Assembly: GCF_000247815.1 (NCBI RefSeq)
Contig: NC_021681.1
Location: 9,550,567 to 9,614,566, forward strand
Length of the DNA stretch: 64,000 bases
Direction of reading: 5' to 3'
Origin: Ficedula albicollis
Taxonomy: Eukaryota > Chordata > Aves > Passeriformes > Muscicapidae
The notes beneath the pieces were generated by a model. That model was given only the letters and a program-made list of their open reading frames with translations, made no database searches and was not told the DNA's origin. The translations under genes and the position numbers were made by a program. Shown here one piece after another: positions 14,498-27,564 of this stretch (its first letter is position 1; the number at the start of each line of letters is the position of its first letter).

Positions 14498-15912
14498 TTT
14501 CCAAGAACCTGCCTTACAGCAAGAGCATTGAATAGGATGCAGAGGAAGGGATTTTGCAGATTGAGATGCCCATGATAGTTTTTTATTTTAACAAAGATAA
14601 AATTACAGTTTAAGAGAATGAATTGCAAGTCTAATAAAATAATTTATCCTTCTGTATGGAGCATGAAAGTGTCCTTTTTCATCATGTTTTCCCTAAGAGG
14701 CCTTCCTATATAAATAACAACTGAAGACATTCCACATAAGCGCTATGCATTTGTGTACTTGCAAAAGAAAGTTACTGACTACGTGAATATCCAAACTCTT
14801 TAGGTAACTTACTATGTAACAAATGCTTTGACAAACCTATTGCTGTGGTCATTAGAGGAATAGTAAAGTTTTACTCTTCATAACTCCAGACAAAGAAACT
14901 CACACTTTATCAACAGAAAGGAAGTCAACTTGTCCAAGCTTGTCTTTAATCCTAAGAGAGTCTTGACCATTGCATCTTAGGCTGCCCAAACCCATTTGTA
15001 TCAGCAGCAATTCTTGTTGTCCATAATAACGGACATAATAATGGTGGGGGTGTGGGGTTGTTGGTTTTATTTTTGTTATCACATTGAAAACACTGTTCTT
15101 GGGCTTCCTGTTATGCTACATTTGTTATTTTTACTTAATCATTTCTGCTACAATTTCTTATTAATACCTGCTCCAAAGCCATAAACCCCCCTACATTTTG
15201 TACTTGTGCTCCACATTTTCAGTTTCCCTGAGGAAGCACAATTCAGTAAAAACCTTGTTCCCTTTCATTCATGGCTACCAAACCTTTCAGCTGCATTTAC
15301 TGAAGCTTCTGCATTTTTAAACACATTGAAATACTGACTCTGCAGTCCAGCCCACAGCTGCTTACAGGAAAACAGCACTACCTCTGAAGCAGAAAACAAG
15401 GCTAATCTTCTCCATTTTAACCTCTGTGGAGAAGCCAGAGGCAAGTAGGGTTCTCAAAAAAAAAAAAGAGGTCAGAATCATCCATTGTGGCACCAAAAAA
15501 AGTATAAAAATACATAAAAGAGCAGTTATTGTAATAGTGGGTAGAGGGAACCATGAAAACAATTGCACAGCTCTAACCCACATTCTTTTGTCAATGATTA
15601 TCCTCAAATGGTCCCAAGAAATGAGGCAGAAAAAAACCCTTAGCAGAGTAACACTCATTAAGCAACTCAATTTTCAGCAGCGAGTGAGGGGCTGTCACAA
15701 GTGACTTGTTCTTTGCATTCCCTCTTGGGACATTCGCCACCTGTGCACTCCCCCTCCCTGGAGCCAGAGGAAGGCTGGCAGTCCCTGAGAGCAGCAGCCA
15801 CTGCTGCTGCAGCCGGCAGGCACAGCTCAGGCTGCCGGGCTGGAACCGCGTGAGGCTGGGGCACCTCACGGGCAGGGCTGGGGGGAATCCCCCACAGAGC
15901 ACAGGGGCAGCC

Positions 15913-16740
15913 GGCCTGGCACCGCAGGGGAGTGACACCACAGCATCCCCAGGGCCTGGCACCGCAGGGGAGCGACACCACAGCATCCCCAGGGCCTGGC
16001 ACCGCAGGGGAGCGACACCACAGCATCCCCAGGGCCTGGCACCGCAGGGGAGCGACACCACAGCATCCCCAGGGCCTGGCACCGCAGGGGAGCGACACCA
16101 CAGCATCCCCAGGGCCTGGCACCGCAGGGGAGCGACACCACAGCATCCCCAGGGCCTGGCACCGCAGGGGAGCGACACCACAGCATCCCCAGGGCCTGGC
16201 ACCGCAGGGGAGCGACACCACAGCATCCCCAGGGCCTGGCACCGCAGGGGAGCGACACCACAGCATCCCCAGGGCCTGGCACCGCAGGGGAGCGACACCA
16301 CAGCATCCCCAGGGCCTGGCACCGCAGGGGAGCGACACCACAGCATCCCCAGGGCCTGGCACCGCAGGGGAGCGACACCACAGCATCCCCAGGGCCTGGC
16401 ACCGCAGGGGAGCGACACCACAGCATCCCCAGGGCCTGGCACCGCAGGGGAGCGACACCACAGCATCCCCAGGGCCTGGCACCGCAGGGGAGCGACACCA
16501 CAGCATCCCCAGGGCCTGGCACCGCAGGGGAGCGACACCACAGCATCCCCAGGGCCTGGCACCGCAGGGGAGCGACACCACAGCATCCCCAGGGCCTGGC
16601 ACCGCAGGGGAGCGACACCACAGCATCCCCAGGGCCTGGCACCGCAGGGGAGCGACACCACAGCATCCCCAGGGCCTGGCACCGCAGGGGAGTGACACCG
16701 CAGCATCCCCAGGGCCTGGGACCGCAGGGGAGTGACACCA
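15913..16740. repeat. 40-bp GC-rich minisatellite, about 20.5 copies
   Basis: A 40-bp unit repeats without length change from about 15,913 to 16,740. Inner units appear identical, each with the core ACCGCAGGGGAGCGACACCA and two CpG sites. Edge units differ: the first and the last two carry AGTGAC instead of AGCGAC. Because 40 is not a multiple of 3, three units make 40 codons, and long frames stay open on both strands (up to 408 codons on the minus strand, 15,591-16,817). The frames follow from the repeat and are not evidence of coding. Confidence 0.97.
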
Positions 16741-19700
16741 CACCAGGCCTGGGGCTGGGCACCCCACAGCCACCCCACAGAGCAGGACATGGCCACCCCG
16801 TGCCTTGCTGGCGCCATGGCGTCTCACCAAGGCTGATGGGCCCACACAAAGGCACGCCTCAGAAATCGGCCACAGCAACCCCAGTTTTCCAGGTATCGTC
16901 TATCAATTGCTTTCCTTGTTTCCCAGGCTCTGCTCTGCACTGCTAAGCATCTGTACTTCCAGGTTCTGTGTTTCCATCCTGTTCCTCATTCATTCCATAG
17001 AGACAGAAATGTTGAACTGGGAGGAATGGTCTACATACCCCAAAGCTTTCACATTCCTTTCAGGCTACTTAGTTTAATGAGTCACAACAGCTCCACAGAC
17101 CTTGTCTCCCAATTCCTCCATGTGCTTCCCAGTGAGAGCTCATGCTGGATATGGCCCTGCTTCTGAACAGACAACCCTTACAGGGCCACAAAGGACAGCA
17201 GCCACCCCATCCTCCATCTGTGCCCCACACTGCAGCCAGCCAAAGCCTCTCCCAGCCCAGGCTGCAGGCAGGAGGAATGGGACCAGCCAGGCTGAGACAG
17301 AGCTCAGCACTCTATAAGCTGTGTCCCTGTAGAAGGCAGCAGCTTTTTATCGGGCTGCTCCTCAGGCAGAATGCACCTGGGAGGACCCACATGGCAAACA
17401 CCTGGGGCTGCATCCCTGGCACAGCCTTGGGATGAGGGGACACAGCTGGGTGGGTGTCCTCTGGCCAGCAGTGGTGTGCTGTCTCTGGCCCTCACAATTT
17501 CCTCTGTAAGACTCGATGTGTCTTACATTTAGAAAAACAATATTTTTATGGAAGGGAAGGGGGAGAGGCTTGCAATTAAAAAAATCTCAGCTCGCAGAGT
17601 AATGGAATAGCAGCAGTGCCAGGATATGTTTGTGAGTGTGAGAACAGCTGCTGCCTTAAAAGGATGTGCTTTTGCCAGCCCAGACTCTAACCCATTTTGA
17701 ACTGTGGTTTTTGGTAGCTTTTAGGATCAAAGAGTCAGTTTAGACATTATTTTTTTTAAAATTTATTTAATTGGAAGAGGCTCTATTCTCTTTCACAAGA
17801 AGCATTTTTATTCAAGTACAACCATTCTAGTGTCAATGTTATCATATTATCATCTTTTTTTTTTGTGTGCTGCTCTGCCTGCTACCTTTTCCACAGAGCA
17901 TCTTGCCATTCCCTCTGCTGTTCAGTATGTCCTGAGGAGCAAGCAGCAGACCTGGAGTGGGTAGGAGGTGGAGGGAAAGGTGTGTGATGGAACTAGGACA
18001 CGTGGGCTGCCCAAAGTCTTGCATCTGAGGGACAGCAGTGGCTTATAGCAGGGGACCCTGGCGTAAGGCATCAGGAATGTTGAGAATGAGCATCTCTGCT
18101 GGTTTTAATTGTGGGGTTTGCAGTTTGTTAGTTTTCTTATAAAACCCCCGAGCATCTGGGTATTTCATGGCATACTGCTCTTCCCCCACTGTCTTGAGAA
18201 ACAGTGGGAAGTCTGTGATATTACTGCCCTTTCAATTTCTTCTTCAAGTGTCTATCTCTGTTTTTGCCTGCAAGAACATAAAACTGGTAAGTTTTTAAAA
18301 ATTTAAAAACTCTCCAGAACTTGTGACAGAGAGTAGGTTATGTCTGGATTTTTTTTTCTCCTTATCTCTGATTCTGATGGGCAGACTATTGACTACAAAG
18401 AGAATTTATTTCCTCATGCAGATGAAGCCAGATAATCAAGCTTTAATGTGAGCTTGGACTAGAATTAGGGGTTTGGCATTCTTAGAAATAACATAATAGA
18501 AGACCATAATGCCTACATCTCCTGGTTTGGAATTAATTTCCTTGTGCAAAGGTCTCTGTAAAGGAACACGTATCCCCAGCCTCTTACAAGCACAAACTCT
18601 TGCATTGCAACAACATCCTTGATGGTGACTGGCCTGGGAAGGATCCAAGATAGCTGTTCCTATGCTCTAATTCAGCTAAGCACTTAAACAAACTGTTTCT
18701 AATCCTGTATTTATCATACTGACCTGAGGCCTTTGGAGATGCTTAGTGAAAAGATTGTTTCTTTTTCAGTAGTTGCGAACATTATGCTGTGTGTCTCTTG
18801 CCTGAGGTTTGTGAATTACCCATTGTAAACACCACTTTACTGTCTGTTTCTTCTCTTTCTGATGTCCTACCCTTCTTTCCAGTATTTCTCAAAGACTGTG
18901 CTGCTCTGTGTTATTACATTTTAGTAAAAAAACCCCAACAAAACACAGTAGAGGTTGCTGGCTGAAATACCAGGTAAACCTTGATGGAAAGGGAGCAGAA
19001 ATCCAGACTACAGTAAAACACCATGCTGTAGGTCATGCAGATTTAATGAAGAAATTGTCCTTTCAATACAAATAGTTAGAGCAGACGTGCCATCTGGAGA
19101 GTGCCATGCTGGTGAGCATGCATTTGTGCATTACATTTCAGAGGGAGCAGGAGGGAAATGCCTAGATGAGCTATTTGGGGAGCAGCAGGGGGCCCAGCCG
19201 CCTCATCCCTCTAGATGCAGGGCTCCCTCTGGAAGCTGACGCAGAAGCATTTAGAGAACAGATTCTAACTCTGTGAATTCCTTTTTCTTGCCTTTTCTCT
19301 GACTTCACTATTTGGAAATTTCTGTTTCTGCTTTTCACGCTGCGTCAGACACTTAATGTCTGATGCTTCACATTGAGGCCAAAGTCTCAGGGTTGGGAGG
19401 CTACATCAAAAGTGAGTGTCAAGAGAAGGTGAAAAGCTGCAGAGGGTAAGAACATGAGAGGTTTCTTCTGAGGTTGGTTCAGCTGTGTCACCTTTGTAAT
19501 TATGACCACATCCTTAGGTTTCTTTATATATTAGCAGGAGGTGGACAGGCTTTGTGTGGGAGTGAAGCTGAAGTTTTGCAGTGGAAACAAGGAACCCTGA
19601 CTTCCCTGAGGAGGCTGTTTCCAAGCAGTGGCTGGTAAGCTTGATGCCTATGATGTACTTTCTGGAGGTGAGCACAAGAAACCGTCTCAATTCTTGTTGG

Positions 19701-20839
19701 TCTTGAATCAGTTCTAATTATATCTAGAAAACTCCAACTGGACACTGTTAATAATTGGAAAAACCTCAGGAGATAAAGACAGTGGTTGGCAGGATTGTTC
19801 CATGGCTTTCCAGAATATTACATGCAATTACAGAGGATCTATAGATTAGTGCTCTCGAGGTATGGCACATGACATGGAAAGAAAAATCACCATATTAGTT
19901 TAAGGTGGGTTTTTAAACTTTTTTCCTTTTCTTCCTTTTATTTTTTTTATTATTTATTATTTTTATTTATTTTCCCAGCTCAGAAGGAATGAGCCTAAAA
20001 TTCAAGTCTAAGCTTCAAGTAGAAGACTCTGGTCTTGGTAGCCAGAGTTCAGTTTTCTCCCTTCTTAAATATTTTATTTTTTTTGTGTGTGTGCTGTTGG
20101 AACCCAGACAGGCAAAGGGAGCAAAGGTTTGGCTGTTGGGCTGAAGGCTATTTCTGCCATTTTGTGCATGGTGACATTACTGTTGGCATAATTCCCTTGT
20201 TCAGCAGTTCAGGTTGAGATGCATTATGGATAAATGTAGATGAAGAGCTGGAGCTCAGAATTGAAAACATCTTTGTCTCCTCAGAGACCACCATTTAAAG
20301 GTTGATGAGGTTGGAGCCAAAGGCAAGACATAGGCAGGAGCTGAGAAGCCAATACAGCTGTCAGCTGATGCAGGAACAGGAAGAGAATTATTTTCACTAG
20401 GTGAAATTGGCAGTTGTTGTCTCCAGTAAATTATATGTCACTGAAATGTTTTGGTAGTGCAGCCAAATGTAATTTCAGCATATGTTGCATATTTCTTCTG
20501 CAGTTTTTATTTTCCTTTCATGTTTGCATTGAGTTTCAAATGAGAAAAGTAGAGTTCATTCTGAAGGAACAAAAATATTCAACGTGTCATCTAATTAATA
20601 AATGACAAACCATACTCTTTTAACCTTAAAGTATACTTTATGTGGTTGTCATGCTAATGCAATGTACTGTAATTGTTAATATATGGATTCATCAGCCTGC
20701 ACTGACCCTAACAAGATATCTACCCATTTCTTTCAGTAGCAAATTAAAAATAAATCATCAAGAGGAACTTGTTTTTAGAGTTCAAGTGTAGAATATGCTG
20801 TAGAATTATATAGTTGCACCAGAGATGGTTTAGAATTGG
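16741..20839. other. gene-free stretch
   Basis: No gene recognised. The first 750 bases (to about 17,500) remain GC-rich without CpG-island density or splice structure. After that the DNA is AT-rich with a T-run near 17,858-17,865, a short palindrome at 19,345-19,363 (arms TCAGACA/TGTCTGA) and a T/A-rich tract at 19,914-19,976. Confidence 0.55.
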
Positions 20840-21026
20840 TACTAGGAAAAATTTTTAATGGAAAGAGCTGTCAAGTACTGGGGACACCATCATGGAAGTG
20901 TTTAAAACACATGTAGATGTGGCACCTGGGGACATGGCTTAGTTGTGGGCTTGGCAGTGACAGGTTAACGGTTGTATTGGATGATCTTATCGGTCTTTCC
21001 CAGCTTGAATAATTCTATGATTATGT
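20840..21026 (+). mobile_element. CR1 LINE, 3' end fragment
   Basis: The segment follows the known 3' end of avian CR1: an AGGAAAAATTT stretch, GTCAAGTACTGG, ATGGAAGTGTTTAAAACAC, GATGTGGCACCTGGGGACAT, TTGGATGATCTTA, then GGTCTTTCCCAGCTTGAAT and the terminal ATTCTATGATTATG. CR1 copies are usually cut short at the 5' end and finish in a short imperfect octamer repeat instead of poly-A, as here. The middle part appears to lack a piece, and divergence suggests an old, dead copy. No reverse transcriptase is present. Confidence 0.9.
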
Positions 21027-21865
21027 ATATTTATTTTAAAAGCCTTGTAATGCTTATTTGTTTTTTTTCTTTGCAGGATACTTTTTCTCAAACAATGTAC
21101 CTGTTTTATGTTGGACTCTCTTGTAGCTCTCTGATTGTTTGAAACACTTGATCCCTGTTGAGTGGTGATAAATGGTGAAATGAAACTCAAGAATCTCGTG
21201 GACACTGCAGTTTCATCCTGGCTTTTTAAAGTCTGGAGGGTTAGAATGAATCTCTCTGTCCTGTGTTACTTTCAGTCTTTTTCTCTGCCTGTAGTTTGGC
21301 ATCCTCAGAGTTTGATCTCTTCTCATTTGAAGAGAATGTTATTTTCCCTGTATCCATTGTGAGTGATCCTCCCTAAATTTCAGTGACTGTAAGGTTGGAA
21401 TTTGTTTGTGGACACTTAGTGGCTCACAGTAAGAAGTGCAGCATTCCAGATCTGCATTTTTAACCTTTCCCTTGTTAGACAGATCTCATGGACTTATATA
21501 ATTAGTTTCAACACAGCCAAATCCTCGTTTCCCTCTTCATTCACTCTAATCCTTTCTTTACTGGATCCTTTTCAAGCTTATACAGCCTTCCCTGGGGTTT
21601 TGCTGCCCAGTTAGCCTCTCTTTTCCCAGCTGCAGTTCCCAAACTCTGCTTTGGGACTTCTAAGGAAAACTACAAGATGTTGTATTCTTGAAGGCTGTGT
21701 GAACTGGCATTAACAGGGTGGTGTTAGGAGCTTTACAAGCACTGTTTTTCCTCCAGAGATAAAAATTACTCCTGTGCAATAGCTGACCTCTACCAGTGCA
21801 GGAAATAACATCATGTAGTGTCTTCTTGTATTTCCAAGGGATAGTATTAAGAGTTTGAGACAGTT

Positions 21866-21979
21866 TTTGCTTGACAGGTGTAATTTTCTTAAACCTGGCA
21901 CTGGAAAAAAAAATTCTTACAATTTGCTTGACAGGTGTAATTTTCTTAAACCTGGCACTGGAAAAAAAAAATTCATACA
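21866..21979. repeat. 57-bp tandem duplication
   Basis: The unit at 21,866-21,922 is repeated at 21,923-21,979 with one or two differences, in the A-run and just after it. Confidence 0.9.
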
Positions 21980-24900
21980 GTGAGATAGTTATAGCAAGAA
22001 TATCAAGTCAGTACATTTCTATGTATCTGTGTGCATTACTTTAAATTACATCTTGTTCTAAAGCCTTGTTTAAGGACATATCAAAGTGTAATTTTTTTAA
22101 GGTGTTTGCTGTTGTATATTATACAGCTGGTAAGTTTAGGAGAGAAGCATTCTTGTCCTCATCAGAGACATCAGGTAGGTGTGGGAAGACAGGAGTCATA
22201 TTCTGAACAGATGTGCAGTGCTTTTGAAATCATGTATGCAGGCATTCTGCTTGCAACGTGGAGGGAATGTGTTCATCCCTAATGAATATGGCTCTAAGGC
22301 TGCAATTAAAACTGTGACTTGTGCTCATTTCTATTAACCGCTTCAGCTGTGCTGTTGTTGTTCCTAACAGGCAATAATACTTAAACTGACATTAGGAGAT
22401 CCAAAGCACGCTGCATTTGCAATTGTTTGCTTTAAAGTAAATTTTGTTTCATTGTAAGTGTCCAGCATGATTATTTGGGAGTCACTGCTGATAACTGAAT
22501 GCTTAGAGCCATTATGAAGTAAAAGCTAATCAGCTTTCAGGAACTGACTCATTGTGAAATGGTAAAATGTTTTCCCATTCTGGCCAACTAAAGAAGTTTC
22601 ACTTAGCAATAATGATAAAAAAAAAAAAAAAAAAGTATTTTTAAAAGATTTTCAAACCAAATGAACTTGGAAAACAGCTGCTGAGAAGAATTTCCAGTAA
22701 AGTCTTTAGTCTGTGAGGTTCAGAGCAACCTCTAGGTCAATCACTTTGCAGTAATTTGTGGAAATATAAATGCTTTAATTAAGCGAGTTTTAAATAGAAA
22801 AGAGAGCTAGAATTTGTTGGCTTTAATGTATTTATACATCTATGCTTTTCAGCAGCTGGGGGAAAGGTATGCTAATCTCAAGTCAAAATGAAATATCTAC
22901 TATATCCTTAAAATTTCCGTAGTACTTTTCACAAATTCATCTGTTTACTAAGTACTGCCACATGATATTAGCATAACTAACCTGATGGAAGCAGATACTC
23001 TTATCTGAGGCAGTTTAATCAATCATTATGATGGTTATCAAACATAATGTTTTCAAAGGGCCCTGTGTTAGATTGTACACTGATGGGCAAGCAATTGCCT
23101 AATGGAATACATTGCATGCATTTAGTGAGTGAAAGCAATGATCTTGGCTGGAACCAAGATGTATCTCTTAGATGTTTCAGGCAAGTGTTTTGTCTGCTAA
23201 ATGAAGAAGAAATAGTATTTCAAATTATATGACTTGTTACTATTTACAAATTATTTTTACTTTAAAAGATAAATATGGTTCTGCCCTGATTTCTTTTATT
23301 GTTAGAGTATTTGAAAAGCACCTCTCAATGATCCTACAGCACAAACCAGTAAAGTTCCTGGGATAACTGTGGAGGATGTTTGAATCTAAACACAATTGTA
23401 AATCTAGTAACAAAAGTTCACAGAGCAGCAAGATAACCAAAAACCAGACTTCTGTTCTGGTGGTGTTTGTGAGAACAGAAATGAACTTGAGTGTTTTGGG
23501 TGAACGTGTTCTTGTAAAACAAACAATTACATACACAATTAAATAGCAGTCTTAACTGCAGGTACAGGGATCTGCAGCTAGAATGGGCTATTGGGCAGAA
23601 ATGTTGTCTGCCAGCTGTGCTATATACCTTCAGTTGGTCACTGCCAATTGAAGTGCCATATTACAGGCAGCAATTTTTCTTTTTCTACTTCTACTGTCTT
23701 GTCTCTGCTATGAGAAGCCAGGTCATCCTGTTTTATGTTCCTATTTTGACTCCATGTAAGCTAACAACATCATGGGAAAGGTAATATACTGGCTCTTTCC
23801 AAATCTGTAATGATGCTGCAAGGATGTAAAACACAGTAACTACAGTAAAGTGTGGAAGGCATTCTTGCCTATTCTGTTCAGAGGGCTCTAAATCCTATTC
23901 TCTGATTTGAATATGCTGGAGATACCTCCTGTTGTCTTCTTTTTTAAAAGGCACTACGAAGCTGTCAAATTTCAACACCTGTGTCACCGTCAATTTTCTT
24001 GAGACCAAAATACAACTTCAGAGCAGTGATTTATTCTTCTGTATTTGGTGAGGGAGGGGAAGATGAGGAAGCTACAGTGCTTTAGGGCTTTGCCCAAAAG
24101 TAGCTGATGCTGTGCCCATGTCTTTTCTTGGTTAAAGTCAGCCGAGGTCTGTAAATTGACAGAAGTGAGTGAAGATTAATTTCCAGTCACTTTTGTATTT
24201 CTGTCTTGAAAGACCTTTCATGGGGTGAAATGGGAATGTTTTTAGTGTGAGGTTTGAGCTCTCATCTCTGGGCTGTTACTTTCACTCCCTTGCAGTTCAT
24301 TGTCTTCAGGACTCCACTGCAGCAGTATCAAGCTAGTATCAAGGCAGTGTAGAAGAGGAAAGTTTTTCTCTTGTAAGTCTTGTATAATGCTTCTGGGTCT
24401 TACCCAGTGGAAAAATAAAAGTCCATACTATGTTTGAGGCTTCTGCATGGATGCCAGTTTGTTGACTTAACTAATCTTGTAACATGCACAAATATAATCT
24501 ATTGACTCCAAAGGGCTTTTATCTCAATTTGAACAATGTATACCCAGGCTTACTTCCCTCTGATGAGCAGAAGTGATAGAAAATGAATGCAGTATTTCCT
24601 TTTCATTGATTATCCCAGGATATGGTTTGTAGTCTTAGAACTGCCTGCTCTGACCTTATCGCTGTAATGGGTCCTCACCATCTGCTCAGGGCTCGGTTGG
24701 TGAAGAACTGAGGCTTAATTGGTGCTTAATATTAATCGAACAGTGATAACAAAGGAAAAGTCATTACTAAGGCTAAAGTGAATTAATAGTAAAGATCCTG
24801 TAGCAACAGCTATTATTGCTGTTTACTTGTTGTCTGGAGCACTAGCTTCTGACAGAAGGTAGGCTATTAGTATAAAAGACCTATTTACAAGAATGGCAAT

Positions 24901-25319
24901 TTCCCACACAACACTTAAAGGGAACCAGTGAGTAATGATGACACATCCTCCAGATTCACCCAAGTTCACCCAGGTGATGCTGTGTGTAAGAAAGAAAAAG
25001 CAGATTAATCATCAAATATAAAATGAGGAAAAAGTGGGTAGGCAGCAGTACCACTAAAAATACTTGCTAGAAGACCACAAACTGAACATAAAACTTCAGT
25101 ACCATGCTGCTGCTTGAAAAAAGCAATGAAATTGCTCTGATGAATGAATAGACTCATCCTATATAAGACATTATTACAGTCCTGGAGGTTCTCTTTTAGG
25201 AGTCAAGTTTTGAGAAAGATATATACAAAACATGTAGCTCTCCTCTTTAACCTTGATCTCTTAGATAACACAAGCTATGAGGAGAATTTGAGATGATTAA
25301 TTTAGTGTGTGTGAAAGTT
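21980..25319. other. gene-free stretch
   Basis: No gene recognised. Contains an 18-base A-run at 22,617-22,634. Open frames are all below 100 codons and unlike any family I know. Confidence 0.55.
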
Positions 25320-25491
25320 TGTTGTGAACAGAAAGGTACACTGATATTCTCTGTCTCCCACCAAGAGCAGAGTAAGGGGCTGGTTGTTAGCTGCCTTTTC
25401 AGGCGTGTTGTGAACAGAAAGGTACACTGATATTCTCCGTCTCCCACCAAGAGCAGAGTAAGGGGTTGGTTGTTAGCTGCCTTTTCAGGCT
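25320..25491. repeat. 86-bp tandem duplication
   Basis: Positions 25,320-25,405 recur at 25,406-25,491 with about three differences. The 70 bases that follow (to about 25,560) faintly resemble a CR1 3' region (CCATCACTGGAAG, then an AT-rich stretch), but too weakly for a firm call. Confidence 0.88.
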
Positions 25492-27306
25492 GGAAAAGGT
25501 TTCTCAAGAAGGTGGTCTGCTTTCCATCACTGGAAGCCTTTATTGATAGGTTAATAGGACCTGTGTGGGTTGGATTATGTAGCTCTCTCTTGACTTGGAG
25601 CGGGCCAATGGGTGACACAGGTTTTCTAGGTTTATTTTCAGTGAATCATGTAGCATATGGAACCTTTTAAAGTGATGATATCAATGTCTAGCTGAATTGT
25701 TCATGCAGGTTTTCAAATCTTAGCTATAACTTTATTAAGGAAGACTTTAAGATCACAAACCTCTCAGGGTTGCATTCCAAAGTTTGGTCCTTGACAGAAG
25801 CAGAAAAATAAAACAGTTCAGATTTTGCGTTATTTCAGCTTTGATTTCTGGCTTAATTGACTGAGCAGATGGGGTCAGTCCCATCTCAGTATGCTGCAAG
25901 GCGAGTGATGATGATGATTACAGCTATTGTTGAGGTACTCAGAACAGTTCTAATTCAGACCTTAAATTAGTTTCAAATTGTTTGTAAAATTAATGCATGT
26001 TGTCCTTATGTGCAGCTGAAGGCATGAGGTTGATCCCACATATTTGTTGTTATCATTATAGTACATTTTTTTCAACTTAGCAAATATGAGCATAAACCCT
26101 GTCCTGCTGTAATCTGGAAAGTAAGGATGCTGACTTCAGATGTTCCAGAATTTCAAAGTCTCTTCCCCTACACAAGTGCTGAATTCTTGAGAGCTAAATT
26201 TAGCCCAAGGTATTTTTATATTTTTCAAGCTGAAAAGAGATCTATGAACTCCTAAAATAGCAACTTCATTTGGTATTGATGACACAGTAGTTGTACTAAT
26301 GTTGTTACTGTGAAGTCTAAGGGTTTTTTTAGGATAAAATTTACAGAATGTAAAAATACACAAATTCCAGTAAATGTTTAAACAGAAATAAAGAGAGTTT
26401 GTTGTTTTCACCATAATAACTGAAATAGAGCACTTCTGTTCCCTTTTTAAACATAATTCTGCCATAACATCCAGAAATACTTCCTATTAATATTTTTTTT
26501 CAGCCTTTGCCAGCATGTTAATCATGCCACAACTGGAAAAAGTTAGCACCCAAAATAAAATGAAAATCAGAAGCACCACAATAGCTATATATGCTGTGTT
26601 GAGCATTCACAATGCTGAGCTATTGTTAAAGGTCTAAAAAGCAGATTGGCCAGCAAATGAGGTGTTGTGCCAGGCTGCTTCTAAGAGCCCTGACAGAAGT
26701 AGCATACTGCTTGATTAAACTGGTGCAGCACAAAAATGGGTGGAGAGGAGAGAGCAGGTTTTTGTGGCTGCCTGAAGAGCCCAGATGCTCCATCCCTTTG
26801 TCACAGAGTGCTGCCAGCACATTTTTGTACAGGCTGGAGATGGGGCAAGGCCACAGCACAGGAGAGCTGCAGCTTCTGTTGCTCTGTGGAGTAGGAGGAG
26901 GTGTGATGAACCAAGCACCTTCAAAAGCATGGCTTGACTTGGATGGATTTTCCCCTTGGAAATACTGAACACTGCACAATCAGCAGAACACCTTCTGGGT
27001 CAATGATTTGGTTTTTAAGGATCAAGGATCCTGCTGAGCAAAATACTGGAGTTCTTCTCTTGCATCCCAATCTCTTCTAAATCATCAAAGCCTTAGATGT
27101 TTGCAGAAACTCATGTTAAGTCTGAACAAAAATAAATACTTTTTGAGTATTCATCTAGTTTTTCACACAGTGAGTTTTGTCTTGCTACGTGGCAGCTTAC
27201 TTCAGTCCTTTCTAAGCAATCAAGGTCAACTGTGACTTTGGGTTTCTGCAGCACCAAGAACCATGCAGGCACCATATATAATAGCCCACAAGAATTTTTA
27301 ATTTCT
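25492..27306. other. gene-free stretch
   Basis: No gene recognised. A moderately GC-richer patch at 26,650-26,970 has overlapping frames of 85-117 codons on both strands, none with a recognisable product. Confidence 0.5.
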
Positions 27307-27564
27307 TCTCAGTACATATTAAAATTTATACATGCTTTAATATCTTAGTGATAACCTCATTGCAAAGTTCTATATGGAAGTATCTACTGAAAGAATATTT
27401 CTATTTTCTTTGTCCTCCCACATGGTAACTTTTGATCTCAGTACATATTAAAATTTAGACATGCTTTAATATCTTAGTGATAACCTCACTGCAAAGTTCT
27501 ATATGGAAGTATCTACTGAAAGAATATTTCTATTTTCTTTGTTCTCCCACATGGTAACTTTTGA
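27307..27564. repeat. 129-bp tandem duplication
   Basis: Positions 27,307-27,435 recur at 27,436-27,564 with about three substitutions (for example T to G near the start, T to C in the middle). Confidence 0.9.

Larger units (their letters stand above)
11034..15912. other. gene-free stretch, AT-rich
   Basis: No gene recognised. It contains an AT-rich tract at 11,993-12,045, a perfect hairpin at 14,474-14,497 and an A-run at about 15,456-15,467. From 15,700 the GC content climbs towards the minisatellite that follows. Confidence 0.55.

Noticed and set aside
15913..16740. CRISPR-like array
   Set aside because: The 40-bp units are contiguous and identical throughout, with no variable spacers, and the DNA is vertebrate.
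15591..16878. Frames of up to 408 codons on both strands over the minisatellite
   Set aside because: A 40-bp unit without stops keeps frames open in any register; no splice, promoter or conserved non-repeat portion supports coding.
19345..19363. 7-bp palindrome TCAGACA/TGTCTGA as a regulatory site
   Set aside because: Short enough to arise by chance and without neighbouring gene.
25492..25560. Second CR1 fragment
   Set aside because: Only faint resemblance to the CR1 3' region; the diagnostic final segment is missing.
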